Part shown: positions 28,487-36,687 of the stretch, piece after piece
How the letters are laid out: every line of letters starts with the position of its first letter
Position numbering within the stretch: the first letter of the stretch is position 1
Assembly: GCF_029318635.1 (NCBI RefSeq)
Contig: NZ_CP119676.1
Coordinates: 1,549,001 to 1,613,000 of the forward strand
DNA from: Varunaivibrio sulfuroxidans
Lineage (GTDB): Bacteria; Pseudomonadota; Alphaproteobacteria; Rhodospirillales; Magnetovibrionaceae
DNA length: 64,000 nucleotides
Direction: 5' to 3'
Made by a program: the position numbers and the translations under genes
Notes under the pieces: generated by a model
Database searches by the model: none
What the model was told of the DNA's origin: nothing
Seen by the model: only the letters and a program-made list of their open reading frames with translations

Positions 28487-28538
28487 TTGTTAATTGACCG
28501 CCAAGCAATTGTCAACAACCATGAGGAATATTTATTAT
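28487..28538. promoter_or_regulatory. Overlapping divergent promoters of tracrRNA and cas9
   Basis: Minus strand: TTGACA at 28515-28510, 17-bp spacer, TAACAA at 28492-28487 (tracrRNA). Plus strand: TTGTCA at 28509-28514, about 18-bp spacer, TATTAT at 28533-28538 (cas9). The two -35 hexamers lie on the same bases, so polymerase could hardly occupy both at once. CAATTGT occurs twice in the same stretch. Confidence 0.65.
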
Positions 28539-28561
28539 ATAAGCGTACGATAGGGGAGAAT

Positions 28562-31500
28562 ATGAAGAACAACGGCAAAGGGTTCCGATATCGGTTGGGG
28601 ATTGACGTTGGCGTTGCGTCTCTCGGCATCGCGATTCTTGCTCTTGAAGACGACGCCAACCCATCGACCGGGGAACCCGGCTATGACATTTTGGGCGGCG
28701 CCGTGCGCACGTATCCACTGCCCATCGGTGCGGAAGAACGCCGGGGCCAACGCGGCGCGCGGCGCAACACGGAGCGCCTGACGCGACGCCTCGATCGCTT
28801 GTCCGAACTGCTGAGCGGTCACGGCGTCGGCTACCCACGCAAGCAAGCGACCAAGGACTTACTCGACCTCTCACCAATAAAGCTCCGAGCCAAGGCGTCG
28901 CGGGAAAAGGTTGAACTGCCCCATCTCGCACGCGCGCTGTTGCACATGGCGCGCCATCGCGGCAGCAGCGCCATCCGTGAAGCGGATATCGAACAAGACG
29001 ACAAAGAAGCCCGGCAGACCGCGGAAGGCATCAAATGCCTACGCCGGGAAATGGAGAATCTGGACTTTACGACTTACGGCCAGTATCTGCGCTGGCGGGA
29101 AAAGCAGAATAAACCCATCCGCATCGACCAAACGAAAATGGCCGCCAGCGGGGATGGCTACGCTTTTTATCCCAGCCGCGAAATGTTACGCGAGGAATTT
29201 TCAATCATCTGGGGCAAACAGGCTGAGTTTCACCCACAAACCTTGACCGATGCACTCAGGGCGGGGGTCGAAAAAGAACTTTTTTTCCAGCGCTCCATCA
29301 CCCCGCCCCCACCCGGTGACTGTCCTTTTTTTCCCAATGAAAAACGGCTGCCCAAAACGTCCCGCCTGTTTCAGACCCGCCGCATCTACGAAGCGGTCAA
29401 TCATCTTCGGTTTTACGACAAGCAAGGCCGCCTCCTACCGTACACACTTGAGCAGCGGGATCGTATCGTCGCGCGTTTGATGGCGGGCGAGGACCTAAGT
29501 ATAGCCGAAATCAAAAAGGAAATTGGCCTGTCGAGAACCGATAAAGCCCGTGTGGAAGAAAGCGCTGCCGGGCCGAAACCAATCAAAGGTTACCCATTTG
29601 ACCGAGTATTGTGTGACGAGGTCATTCTCGGAAAGCGTTGGACGCAGTTGTCTTCGGACAAACAGGATGAAATCCTAAACATCTTGGCGACGGAGCATGA
29701 TGACAGTCTCGCCATCGAAGATATACGGCACGCACTTGGCGGTGACGCGGGGACTGCGTTCAAGATCGTCCAAGCGCCCCTGCCGTCTGGCTACGGCAAC
29801 ATGGGTGCGCGGGCAACGGAAATGATTCTTCAAGAACTCAAAAAAGACGTAGTGCCTGCCCGCGTGGCTCAGGACCGGGCCGGGCTTGTGCATGCCACGT
29901 CCCCGGACGGCGTCGTTTACGAACGTTTGCCGTATTACGGTGAAATCCTGGTCGGCCACACCGTAAAACCCATGTGGGAATCGCGCTATAGACGTGAGAC
30001 CGACACGCCGCCGAATACCGACGCCAATGAGCAACGTTTCGGACGTATCCCCAACCCCGTCGTGCATACGGCGCTTAATCAAATCCGCAAGGTCGTCAAC
30101 GCCGTTATCAAACGCTACGGCCAGCCGGAAACCATCCACATCGAATTGGCCAGGGACCTTAACAAAAGCGCCGAGGAACGGGATGCCATCACCAAGCGCA
30201 ATGAAGACAACCGCAAGAAAAACGACGCAATACGAAAAGAATTGACCGCACTAAAGGTCCCCACGGACCGACTGAACATCCAGAAGTACAAACTTTGGGA
30301 CGAACAAAAAAGCCTATGCGTCTACACCGGAAGAACCATCGAGCTGAGCGATCTTTACGGTGGTGACGCCGACGTGGACCACATCCTGCCGCGCTCCAAG
30401 ACCTTTTCCGACGCCTTGAACAACAAGGTCGTCTGTTGCCGCGCCGCCAACGCAGATAAAGATAACCGCTCGCCCTACGAGGCATTCGCCGACAATCCCA
30501 ATTACAATTGGAACGCCATCTTGCGCCGCATCCCAAAGGGCAAGGAATGGCGTTTTAAGGCCGATGCCATGGACAGGTTCAAGGACGAAGAAGGCTTCCG
30601 CGCCCGCTACGGCACGGACAATTCCTACATCGCCCGTGTCGCCGCCCAATATTTAAGCTGCCTGTACGGCGAGCCGTCCAAGGTCGTCGCGGTCAGCAGC
30701 CACATCGTCGGCCTGCTGCGCGCGAAGTGGGGGTTGCAAAAAATTCTTGGCGGCAAGGATGACGGCAAAAAAGCCCGCGACGACCATCGCCACCACTTCA
30801 TCGACGCCCTGGTCGCGGCCTGCGCGACCCGGAGCATGGTGCAACGCATCCAGACCGAAGCCAAGCGCTGCGAACGCGAGAAACTCGGCGCGTTCGTCGA
30901 AAAAATAACGCCGCCTTTCGGCGATTCCAAGGCATTTTTCAACGCCGCGCGGGACGCGGCGTTGAACCGGGTCACCGTGTCGCGCAAGGCCGATCACGGC
31001 GCCGGCGGGCAACTGCACGAGGATACTTTGCTGGGCATTGTCGGGGATGGTCCGGATGACAAAGGCCGCTATATCTGCCGCAAACGCAAAAAATTGACCG
31101 ACTATGCTTCTCTAGACGCCCTGAACAAGGCGAAAATTGAAAAGACCTTGCCCAACCTCGAAGCAATCACCGTGGCCAAGAAAGACCTCAAAGCGCTCAA
31201 GGAATCGCTCAAAAATCTATCCGCCCAGGCTGTTCAAGAGCTAGAAGACGAACGTCAAGCCGCCATAGAGGTCGGGAAAAAAGGCAAAAAAATCACGGCC
31301 ACCGCCATATATGCGCGGGCGGTCAGGCTGCACGAGGCCAAAGGCGGTAAAGCAACGTTCACCCTTTTCGAGCGCCAAAAATTGGTCAATATCCGCCGCA
31401 CCCCCGACAACAACCGACCTTACGGCGGATACAAAAGCGGGCGCAACCACCGGGTGGATGTCTACCTGGACGCCAAGGGCAAGGTGAAATGGCAGTTGAT

Positions 31501-31822
31501 TTCCATGCTGCAAGCCAACGACAAGGGCTTCGTTCCCGAAGCAACCCAGCCCGACCACGATCTGTTGTGGTCCGCGCACAAGGAAGACGTGCTTGTGATG
31601 GACAATCCCGACAACCTCGCTGAACGCATCCGCGTGACGGTGGCCTGGTTCAGCGAGGGAAAGCTTGTCGTCTGCCCCATCACCGATGCTCGGGACGCCA
31701 AAACACGCAAGACGTGGGGGGAAAAAGGCTTGTCCTTTTATGCGCGGCACCGCGCCCAACGAATAGTCACGGATGCGCTGGGCGACATTACGTGGCGCTT
31801 TCCCACCTTGCCCAATCCGTAA
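28562..31822 (+). CDS. cas9: Type II-C CRISPR-associated endonuclease Cas9
   Basis: The RNA-guided DNA nuclease, 1086 residues, the short size of II-C enzymes. RuvC-I reads YRLGIDVGVASLG with catalytic D15. The arginine-rich bridge helix is RRGQRGARRNTERLTRRL near residues 60-80. RuvC-II reads ETIHIELARDL. The HNH motif reads DADVDHILPRSKTFSDALNN, and RuvC-III reads DDHRHHFIDALVAA. All catalytic residues are present, so it looks active. The ATG at 28562 follows GGGGAG and matches the usual start; an in-frame ATG 75 bases upstream lies in the promoter region. cas1 follows after 13 bp, and no csn2 or cas4 is present, which defines II-C. Confidence 0.97.
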   Translation: MKNNGKGFRYRLGIDVGVASLGIAILALEDDANPSTGEPGYDILGGAVRTYPLPIGAEERRGQRGARRNTERLTRRLDRLSELLSGHGVGYPRKQATKDLLDLSPIKLRAKASREKVELPHLARALLHMARHRGSSAIREADIEQDDKEARQTAEGIKCLRREMENLDFTTYGQYLRWREKQNKPIRIDQTKMAASGDGYAFYPSREMLREEFSIIWGKQAEFHPQTLTDALRAGVEKELFFQRSITPPPPGDCPFFPNEKRLPKTSRLFQTRRIYEAVNHLRFYDKQGRLLPYTLEQRDRIVARLMAGEDLSIAEIKKEIGLSRTDKARVEESAAGPKPIKGYPFDRVLCDEVILGKRWTQLSSDKQDEILNILATEHDDSLAIEDIRHALGGDAGTAFKIVQAPLPSGYGNMGARATEMILQELKKDVVPARVAQDRAGLVHATSPDGVVYERLPYYGEILVGHTVKPMWESRYRRETDTPPNTDANEQRFGRIPNPVVHTALNQIRKVVNAVIKRYGQPETIHIELARDLNKSAEERDAITKRNEDNRKKNDAIRKELTALKVPTDRLNIQKYKLWDEQKSLCVYTGRTIELSDLYGGDADVDHILPRSKTFSDALNNKVVCCRAANADKDNRSPYEAFADNPNYNWNAILRRIPKGKEWRFKADAMDRFKDEEGFRARYGTDNSYIARVAAQYLSCLYGEPSKVVAVSSHIVGLLRAKWGLQKILGGKDDGKKARDDHRHHFIDALVAACATRSMVQRIQTEAKRCEREKLGAFVEKITPPFGDSKAFFNAARDAALNRVTVSRKADHGAGGQLHEDTLLGIVGDGPDDKGRYICRKRKKLTDYASLDALNKAKIEKTLPNLEAITVAKKDLKALKESLKNLSAQAVQELEDERQAAIEVGKKGKKITATAIYARAVRLHEAKGGKATFTLFERQKLVNIRRTPDNNRPYGGYKSGRNHRVDVYLDAKGKVKWQLISMLQANDKGFVPEATQPDHDLLWSAHKEDVLVMDNPDNLAERIRVTVAWFSEGKLVVCPITDARDAKTRKTWGEKGLSFYARHRAQRIVTDALGDITWRFPTLPNP

Positions 31823-31835
31823 AGGGGGCCTGATC

Positions 31836-32768
31836 ATGAGTTGGCGCATCATCGACATCACTCAAGACGGGCGCTACCTCCATGCCGAACGCGAATGGCT
31901 GGTCATCCGTGAGGAGCAAACGGAAATCGGGCGCGTCCCATTGCCGGACATCCAAAGCGTTCTGGTTCACGCGGGCCACGCCACCTATTCGCACGGCTTG
32001 CTGTTGAAACTCTCGGCCCATGATATTCCGTTGGTCATTTGCAACCACCGCCACGAACCGGTGTCCATCTTAGCCCCCCTGTCGTCACATCATTTGCATG
32101 CGGGCCGCGCCCGTGCGCAGGCGGAAAGCCCCCTGCCCGTGCGCAAACGCATGTGGCGTGAATTGATCCGCGCGAAAATCGCCGAGCAGGCCCGGACCCT
32201 GGCGCCGTTCGATTCCACCGGCGAAGAGGGCTTGAAAAAAATGATCCGCCAGGTCCGCTCCGGCGACCCGGACAACACCGAGGCGCGCGCCGCCCGCTAC
32301 TATTGGCGGCGGCTATTTGGCAAGGACTTCCAGCGCGACCGCACACGCCCCGGCCTGAACGGTCATTTGAATTACGGCTACACCATATTGCGTTCGGCCT
32401 TGGCCCGGGCCGTCGCCGCGTCGGGGCTCGTGCCTTCTTTGGGGGTTGGACATATCAACATGCGCAACAATTTCGCATTGGTTGACGATTTGATCGAACC
32501 CTTCCGCCCCCTGGTGGATCGTCTTGTGTACGCACACCGCCACACTTGGGAAGGGGACGTATCCCCAGAGGCCAAAACGCTGCTCGCCGGGATGATGGAA
32601 CGAACCGTGCGCGCCCAGGATGGAGAAACCGACTTGTTTCGCATCATGGCCCTACTTGTCAACAGTCTGGTCCACCAGTTCGAAGGGCAGGACACAAAAC
32701 TGGAGCTTCCGGAAAAACTGGAATTTATCTCAAACCCGTCGTTGCCGGGACTGGACGGATATGGATAG
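31836..32768 (+). CDS. cas1: CRISPR-associated endonuclease Cas1
   Basis: Cas1 is the spacer-integration integrase of the Cas1-Cas2 complex, 310 residues. The metal-ligand glutamate is in NTEARAARYYWRRLF, the histidine in SLGVGHINMRNNF, and the acidic pair in LVDDLIEPFRPLVD, matching type II Cas1. The start at 31836 has a GGGGG ribosome site and removes a spurious extension into cas9. It is spaced 13 bp from cas9 and 11 bp from cas2, so all three are one operon. Confidence 0.96.
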   Translation: MSWRIIDITQDGRYLHAEREWLVIREEQTEIGRVPLPDIQSVLVHAGHATYSHGLLLKLSAHDIPLVICNHRHEPVSILAPLSSHHLHAGRARAQAESPLPVRKRMWRELIRAKIAEQARTLAPFDSTGEEGLKKMIRQVRSGDPDNTEARAARYYWRRLFGKDFQRDRTRPGLNGHLNYGYTILRSALARAVAASGLVPSLGVGHINMRNNFALVDDLIEPFRPLVDRLVYAHRHTWEGDVSPEAKTLLAGMMERTVRAQDGETDLFRIMALLVNSLVHQFEGQDTKLELPEKLEFISNPSLPGLDGYG

Positions 32769-32779
32769 CACGATCCACC

Positions 32780-33106
32780 ATGTTATCGGCGTTTAAAATC
32801 ATGTGGCTTGTCGTTGTGTTTGATCTCCCGGTCGGCACGAAAACCGAACGGCGCCGTGCGTCCGGTTTTCGCAACATGCTGATTGACGAAGGCTTCATGA
32901 TGAAGCAGTTTTCTGTATACTTGCGCCCATGTCAAAACCGGGCCGCCGCCGAATCTCTTGCGGATCGAATCGGTAAATGCTCACCGCCCGAGGGCGACGT
33001 GTCCGTCATGTTTTTTACGGACAAGCAATACGGATTGACCCGCAACTATGCCGGTCGCGCCGAGCTGGAACCGGAGAAAAAACCGGACCAATTCACGCTT
33101 TTCTAG
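32780..33106 (+). CDS. cas2: CRISPR-associated endoribonuclease Cas2
   Basis: The small partner of Cas1, of ferredoxin-like fold. MWLVVVFDLPVGTKTERRRA carries the conserved aspartate after the first strand, and FRNMLIDEGFMMKQFSVYLR is typical of type II Cas2. Two starts are possible: the ATG at 32780 (108 residues) or the ATG at 32801, which begins MWLVVVF as most relatives do; neither has a strong ribosome site, and coupling to cas1 is likely. It ends 73 bp before the array. Confidence 0.93.
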   Translation: MLSAFKIMWLVVVFDLPVGTKTERRRASGFRNMLIDEGFMMKQFSVYLRPCQNRAAAESLADRIGKCSPPEGDVSVMFFTDKQYGLTRNYAGRAELEPEKKPDQFTLF

Positions 33107-33131
33107 GTTGAAAAATTGTATTTTTTTAAAA

Positions 33132-33170
33132 GAAAACTCACCCTAACGCATTGTTTTAAGGTGAGTTTTC
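33132..33170 (-). terminator. Hairpin between cas2 and the array; terminator for minus-strand array transcripts
   Basis: GAAAACTCACCCTAA (33132-33146) and TTAAGGTGAGTTTTC (33156-33170) pair at 14 of 15 positions around a 9-base loop. On the minus strand the stem is followed by TTTTAAAAAAA, and its own 3' arm ends in TTTTC, so it resembles an intrinsic terminator just after the last repeat read on that strand. The 73-bp cas2-array gap is otherwise AT-rich. Confidence 0.65.
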
Positions 33171-33179
33171 ACAATATGG

Positions 33180-33597
33180 AGTGTAGCAGATGCTGATCGG
33201 TAAGGCAGCCGTAACATGATGGACGGCGAAACGTGGCTTGGGGCGAGTGTAGCAGATGCTGATCGGTAAGGCAGCCGTAACGCGATCCGCCAAGCCGCCG
33301 ATGGCAAGGGCAGTGTAGCAGATGCTGATCGGTAAGGCAGCCGTAACCACGAACTGGGGCACGCCACCGGACACGCTAGTGTAGCAGATGCTGATCGGTA
33401 AGGCAGCCGTAACGCGCAAAAACTTGGGCCATAAAAGTCCCCTAGTGTAGCAGATGCTGATCGGTAAGGCAGCCGTAACAGGTCCTCGTGATAGGCGCGA
33501 TCCTGCCCCAGTGTAGCAGATGCTGATCGGTAAGGCAGCCGTAACGCGAAAAAGGCGTTGGACTGGGTGTCTAACAGTGTAGCAGATGCTGATCGGC
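33180..33597 (-). CRISPR. CRISPR array, six full repeats plus one truncated repeat, six spacers
   Basis: Six identical 36-bp repeats start at 33180, 33246, 33312, 33378, 33444 and 33510. A seventh at 33576 keeps only 21 bp before diverging. All six spacers are exactly 30 bp (33216, 33282, 33348, 33414, 33480 and 33546 onward), so the period is 66. The anti-repeat in the tracrRNA and the repeat 3' end TGCTACACT (extended -10, like the Neisseria repeat end TGCTACAAT) both place crRNA on the minus strand, opposite to cas9-cas1-cas2. The truncated repeat lies at the far end from cas2. Spacer targets cannot be identified by eye. Confidence 0.98.
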
Positions 33598-33644
33598 ACC
33601 CAAGCCGCCAGCGGATGAACACGATGTCCTTCGTGTCCTTACGC

Positions 33645-34037
33645 CTATAGAGCTTGGTCGGACGGCCACGCGCCGGCGATCCGACTCGATAATGGCGACG
33701 GGCGCGCGGGCGTTGTGCTTTCAGCGCCGAAAGCACCGTTCATCCAACGCTCCAGGGCCCACTGGCTCGACGCGGCGACCTGATTTCCGGGGTCAACTTT
33801 AAGCAAGTGAACCTGAGCCTTGCCGCCAAACGGGGCATGTTCGACCCGGTAGACGTGGGTCCACAGTTCCCCGCCTGCGCGATGTAAGATCACATAAAGG
33901 CGCATGTAGCGCAGATGTCTGCGGCGCGGGGCGCGCATCCCTTCGCATAGGCGCACCACAATATCCCCGTCGTGGTGCAGGGGCGCCACTTCGGCGGGGC
34001 GGAATTCTTCACAAAAATCATTAACGGCGGCACACAT
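33645..34037 (-). CDS. Hypothetical protein beside the CRISPR array, possibly frameshifted
   Basis: A 130-residue open frame of unrecognised family, starting MCAAVNDFCEEFRPAEVAPL, with mixed alpha/beta-looking sequence and no membrane segment. Its ATG is seven bases after a perfect AGGAGG, but that site is held in a hairpin. Near its end (about 33720) a second frame reads on with basic, protein-like sequence (GRPTKLYRRKDTKDIVFIRW) up to the truncated CRISPR repeat. A frameshift at about 33715-33725 could therefore have cut a longer gene. I do not recognise a function. Confidence 0.5.
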   Translation of the reverse strand: MCAAVNDFCEEFRPAEVAPLHHDGDIVVRLCEGMRAPRRRHLRYMRLYVILHRAGGELWTHVYRVEHAPFGGKAQVHLLKVDPGNQVAASSQWALERWMNGAFGAESTTPARPSPLSSRIAGAWPSDQAL

Positions 34038-34068
34038 AAAAAAACCTCCTGGGCCATGGCCGAGGAGG
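34038..34068 (-). promoter_or_regulatory. Hairpin that sequesters the ribosome site of the 34037 gene
   Basis: On the minus strand CCTCCT (34068-34063) can pair with AGGAGG (34050-34045), with GGCCATGGCC between them. AGGAGG is followed by seven T and then the ATG at 34037. The same bases thus form a terminator-like hairpin with a U tract and the only ribosome site of the gene. Confidence 0.6.
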
Positions 34069-34132
34069 ACTGACGGAGAGGCTGAATATCCCGTTTGTTT
34101 GCCGGTTACAGCCGCATTTCCCTTTTACAAAG

Positions 34133-34171
34133 GACACCACCTTGCCCGGGAGGCAGGTTGGCGTGGGTGTC
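34133..34171. other. Structured element upstream of the 34037 gene
   Basis: GACACC (34133-34138) pairs with GGTGTC (34166-34171), and inside it CTTGCC (34141-34146) pairs with GGCAGG (34152-34157, one wobble). It lies in the 200-bp gap between the 34037 gene and the DUF423 gene, downstream (minus strand) of a possible -35 TTGACA at 34224-34219. It could be a leader RNA element; I recognise no known riboswitch. Confidence 0.35.
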
Positions 34172-34241
34172 AGCCCAACTCTTAATGCTGGACCGAGGCT
34201 ATGTCCTTAAACTTATTTTGTCAATGGTGCGCAGGCCTCTT

Positions 34242-34649
34242 TCATGGCTGGGGTCGGGTGCGCATGCGCTTATAGCCAAACCAAGAAAGGATCGCCCACG
34301 CCGATATCCAGACGGCTCCACCGACGGGTGCGGCGCCGTTGACGGGCATCGCGCCAAGGGTCGAAAAAAGGTATAACGAGCCCGAAAACAAAACGATACC
34401 GAGGGTGAATAGGCTGCCGGCGAGGGTGAGAAGGCGCGAGGCCGGCGCGCGCTCCGCCAACACCGCCACGCCCACCAGCGCCAAGGCATGCCACATATGG
34501 TAATTGACGGCGAGCATGAATATACTCCGCATCGCCTCGTCGCCGGCCAAGTCATGCCAGCCGTATGCGCCCAATCCAACCGCCAGGGCGCCGTTCAGCC
34601 CTCCGAGGAAAAGCCAGGGTTTTCCGTTCGTCTTTTTTTCGTCGCCCAT
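34242..34649 (-). CDS. DUF423-family membrane protein
   Basis: A 135-residue protein with four hydrophobic helices. GGLNGALAVGLGAYGWHDL, AVNYHMWHALALV and LFSGSLYLFSTLG are marks of the DUF423 (YgdD-like) family, whose role is unknown. The ATG at 34649 has an AGGG upstream; the longer frame to 34700 adds a polar, non-conserved leader. It is divergent from the diguanylate cyclase gene, sharing 60 bp. Confidence 0.85.
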   Translation of the reverse strand: MGDEKKTNGKPWLFLGGLNGALAVGLGAYGWHDLAGDEAMRSIFMLAVNYHMWHALALVGVAVLAERAPASRLLTLAGSLFTLGIVLFSGSLYLFSTLGAMPVNGAAPVGGAVWISAWAILSWFGYKRMRTRPQP

Positions 34650-34709
34650 TCTAACGGACCCTACTCGACCTTTAACGTAATCTTGAAGACTTCTCGGCAT
34701 CTATAGGCC

Positions 34710-35966
34710 ATGCGCGTAAAAACCATCTTAACAGCTTTAAGCCCGTCGGCGATGATTTTGCTGGGAGGCTTCGTGCTTAGTGCGCATTCGGGATGGGTTT
34801 TCCCTCGATTCGCGACGCTGATAACGGCCGGACCGTTCATTCTCGGGGGCGTAATCGGCGTCGTGGCGTTATGGTTCCGCGCCCCCCGCATCATTCTTGC
34901 GTGTGCGTTGGTGGTGCTGACGCAGATGATTTTGACACACTTCACGCCGCTTCCGGCGCGTGCGGAAAATCTTGGGGCGGGCGTCATTTATCCGGCCCTA
35001 ACGATCATCTTTCCCGCGGCGATGATTATTTTTTCGACCCAAGCGCGCGGGCGCATATTCACGGTTGGGGCGCTATGGCGAGGCGCGCTCGTCACGGGGG
35101 CGTTAGGCGTCGCCATCGGAATCGAAATCGAAATCGGCGATACCGCGGGCTTGCCCATTAAAAACGTCGAAGCACTTTTGAACGCCAAATTCTTACCGCC
35201 CTTTTTCGACGCCTGGACCGTCCTCCCCCAACCGGCGCTCGTCGCCTTCGCGCTTGCCGGGGCGTGGCTGTGTGTGCGCGCCGCGATGAACCGCCATGTC
35301 GCGGAGGCGGCGATGGGCATCGCCTTGATCGCCGCCGTCGGCGCGTTTCACCAGGTGGGTCATCCACCACGGGAGGATATTCTATGGTCAAGCGCTCTGG
35401 CCATCCTCGGCATCGGCCTTATCCAGGACAGTCACGCCATGGCGTTCATCGACGAGTTGACGGGGCTGGCGGGGCGGCGGGCGCTGACGATGGACATGAA
35501 CGCCATGGGCGGGCGCTACGCGGCGGCGATGCTGGACGTCGATCACTTTAAAAAATTCAACGACACCTACGGCCACGACACCGGGGATCAGGTGCTGAAA
35601 ATGGTCGCCTCGAAAATGGCCGCCGTCGGGGGCGGGGGCCGAGCTTATCGCTACGGCGGTGAAGAGTTCACTGTCTTGTTCCCCGCGTCACGCGCCGCCG
35701 ACGCCCGCCGACATCTGGAGGCGGTGCGCACGGCGATCGCGGAAACCCCATTTCGTATCCGAGCACAAAACCGCCCAAAAAAGAAACCGGGCGCGACGAC
35801 AAAACAAAAAAAGAAAAAGAGCGCGGATCGCAATGTCACGGTTAGCATCTCGATCGGCCTTGCACACCGCGGCGGCGGCGCGCAAACGCCTCAGGACGTG
35901 CTCAAGCGGGCGGATACGGCGCTTTATCGGGCGAAAAAAACCGGGCGCAATCGACTGTGTGTATAA
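34710..35966 (+). CDS. Membrane-bound diguanylate cyclase (GGDEF)
   Basis: Makes the second messenger c-di-GMP. The N-terminal 225 or so residues contain about seven hydrophobic helices and no recognised sensor motif. The GGDEF domain starts at DELTGLAGRRAL, has the metal-binding LDVDHFKKFNDTYGHDTGD, and the signature YRYGGEEF is intact, so it should be active. No RxxD inhibitory site precedes the signature. A lysine-rich loop (RPKKKPGATTKQKKKK) interrupts the C-terminal part; similar loops occur in many cyclases of this kind. The end is a standard TALYRAKKTGRNRL. Confidence 0.9.
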   Translation: MRVKTILTALSPSAMILLGGFVLSAHSGWVFPRFATLITAGPFILGGVIGVVALWFRAPRIILACALVVLTQMILTHFTPLPARAENLGAGVIYPALTIIFPAAMIIFSTQARGRIFTVGALWRGALVTGALGVAIGIEIEIGDTAGLPIKNVEALLNAKFLPPFFDAWTVLPQPALVAFALAGAWLCVRAAMNRHVAEAAMGIALIAAVGAFHQVGHPPREDILWSSALAILGIGLIQDSHAMAFIDELTGLAGRRALTMDMNAMGGRYAAAMLDVDHFKKFNDTYGHDTGDQVLKMVASKMAAVGGGGRAYRYGGEEFTVLFPASRAADARRHLEAVRTAIAETPFRIRAQNRPKKKPGATTKQKKKKSADRNVTVSISIGLAHRGGGAQTPQDVLKRADTALYRAKKTGRNRLCV

Positions 35967-36067
35967 GCTCTCTTCACATTACCCCCCGCCGCCCCTATAT
36001 CAGCAACCAGACGTTCGCAGAAACGTCGTCAAACAGGAAATTGGCGCAACAGGTAGGGAGGCGTGCG

Positions 36068-36649
36068 ATGAGCCCGCTCGAACAGGCGGATCTGATCCGC
36101 AATATCGTGACCTTTTGGTTTGGCGATCCCGGCAGTGACGATTTCGCCGCCCCGCGCAGGCGATGGTTCGTCGCCAATCCGACCTTCGACGATGAAATTC
36201 GAAACCGCTTTTCCGAAGTGATTGAACGCGCCCGGACGGGCGCGCTCGATGATATGTACTGCTGTCCGGAAGGGGCGTTGGCGTTGATCTTGGTTTTGGA
36301 TCAGTTTCCGCGCAACATCCATCGCGGCACGCCGCAGGCCTTCGCCACCGACGCCAAGGCCCGCGCGCTTGCCGCGCGCGCCCTGGACGACGGTTTCGAT
36401 CGCGCCTTGTTGCCGATGCAGCGCCTGTTCATGTATCTGCCCTTCGAACATAGCGAGGACATCCAGGACCAGCTGCGCGCCGTCGCCCTGATCGACGCCT
36501 TGGGCGCGGGTGAGCAGGTCGATTACGCACGTCGCCATTTGGAGATTATCGACCGCTTCGGGCGTTTTCCCCACCGCAACGAAACGCTGGGACGGCCCAG
36601 CACCCCGGAGGAAAGGGCTTTTCTGAAACAACCCGGATCGTCTTTTTAA
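36068..36649 (+). CDS. DUF924-family protein
   Basis: A 193-residue soluble protein with VTFWFGDPGS near the start, LILVLDQFPRNIHRGTPQAFATD in the middle and YLPFEHSEDIQDQ toward the end, all hallmarks of the DUF924 family. The fold is TPR-like and the role unknown. The start at 36068 has GGGAGG; an upstream frame overlapping the cyclase gene is not real. It lies 100 bp after the cyclase gene, same strand. Confidence 0.87.
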   Translation: MSPLEQADLIRNIVTFWFGDPGSDDFAAPRRRWFVANPTFDDEIRNRFSEVIERARTGALDDMYCCPEGALALILVLDQFPRNIHRGTPQAFATDAKARALAARALDDGFDRALLPMQRLFMYLPFEHSEDIQDQLRAVALIDALGAGEQVDYARRHLEIIDRFGRFPHRNETLGRPSTPEERAFLKQPGSSF

Positions 36650-36687
36650 CGCAATTAACGCGTTCGAAAATTCATCCGGAGCGCCGG

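Noticed and set aside
32769-33179. csn2 or cas4 gene after cas2
   Set aside because: Only a 73-bp AT-rich gap separates cas2 from the array, so the system is II-C.
33143-33736. Long open frames with internal amino-acid repeats on the minus strand
   Set aside because: They read through the CRISPR array. The 66-bp period is a multiple of three, so the repeat is translated in the same frame each time.
35750-35830. Lysine-rich loop in the diguanylate cyclase as a novel domain
   Set aside because: Similar Lys/Pro-rich loops occur in many GGDEF proteins at this place.
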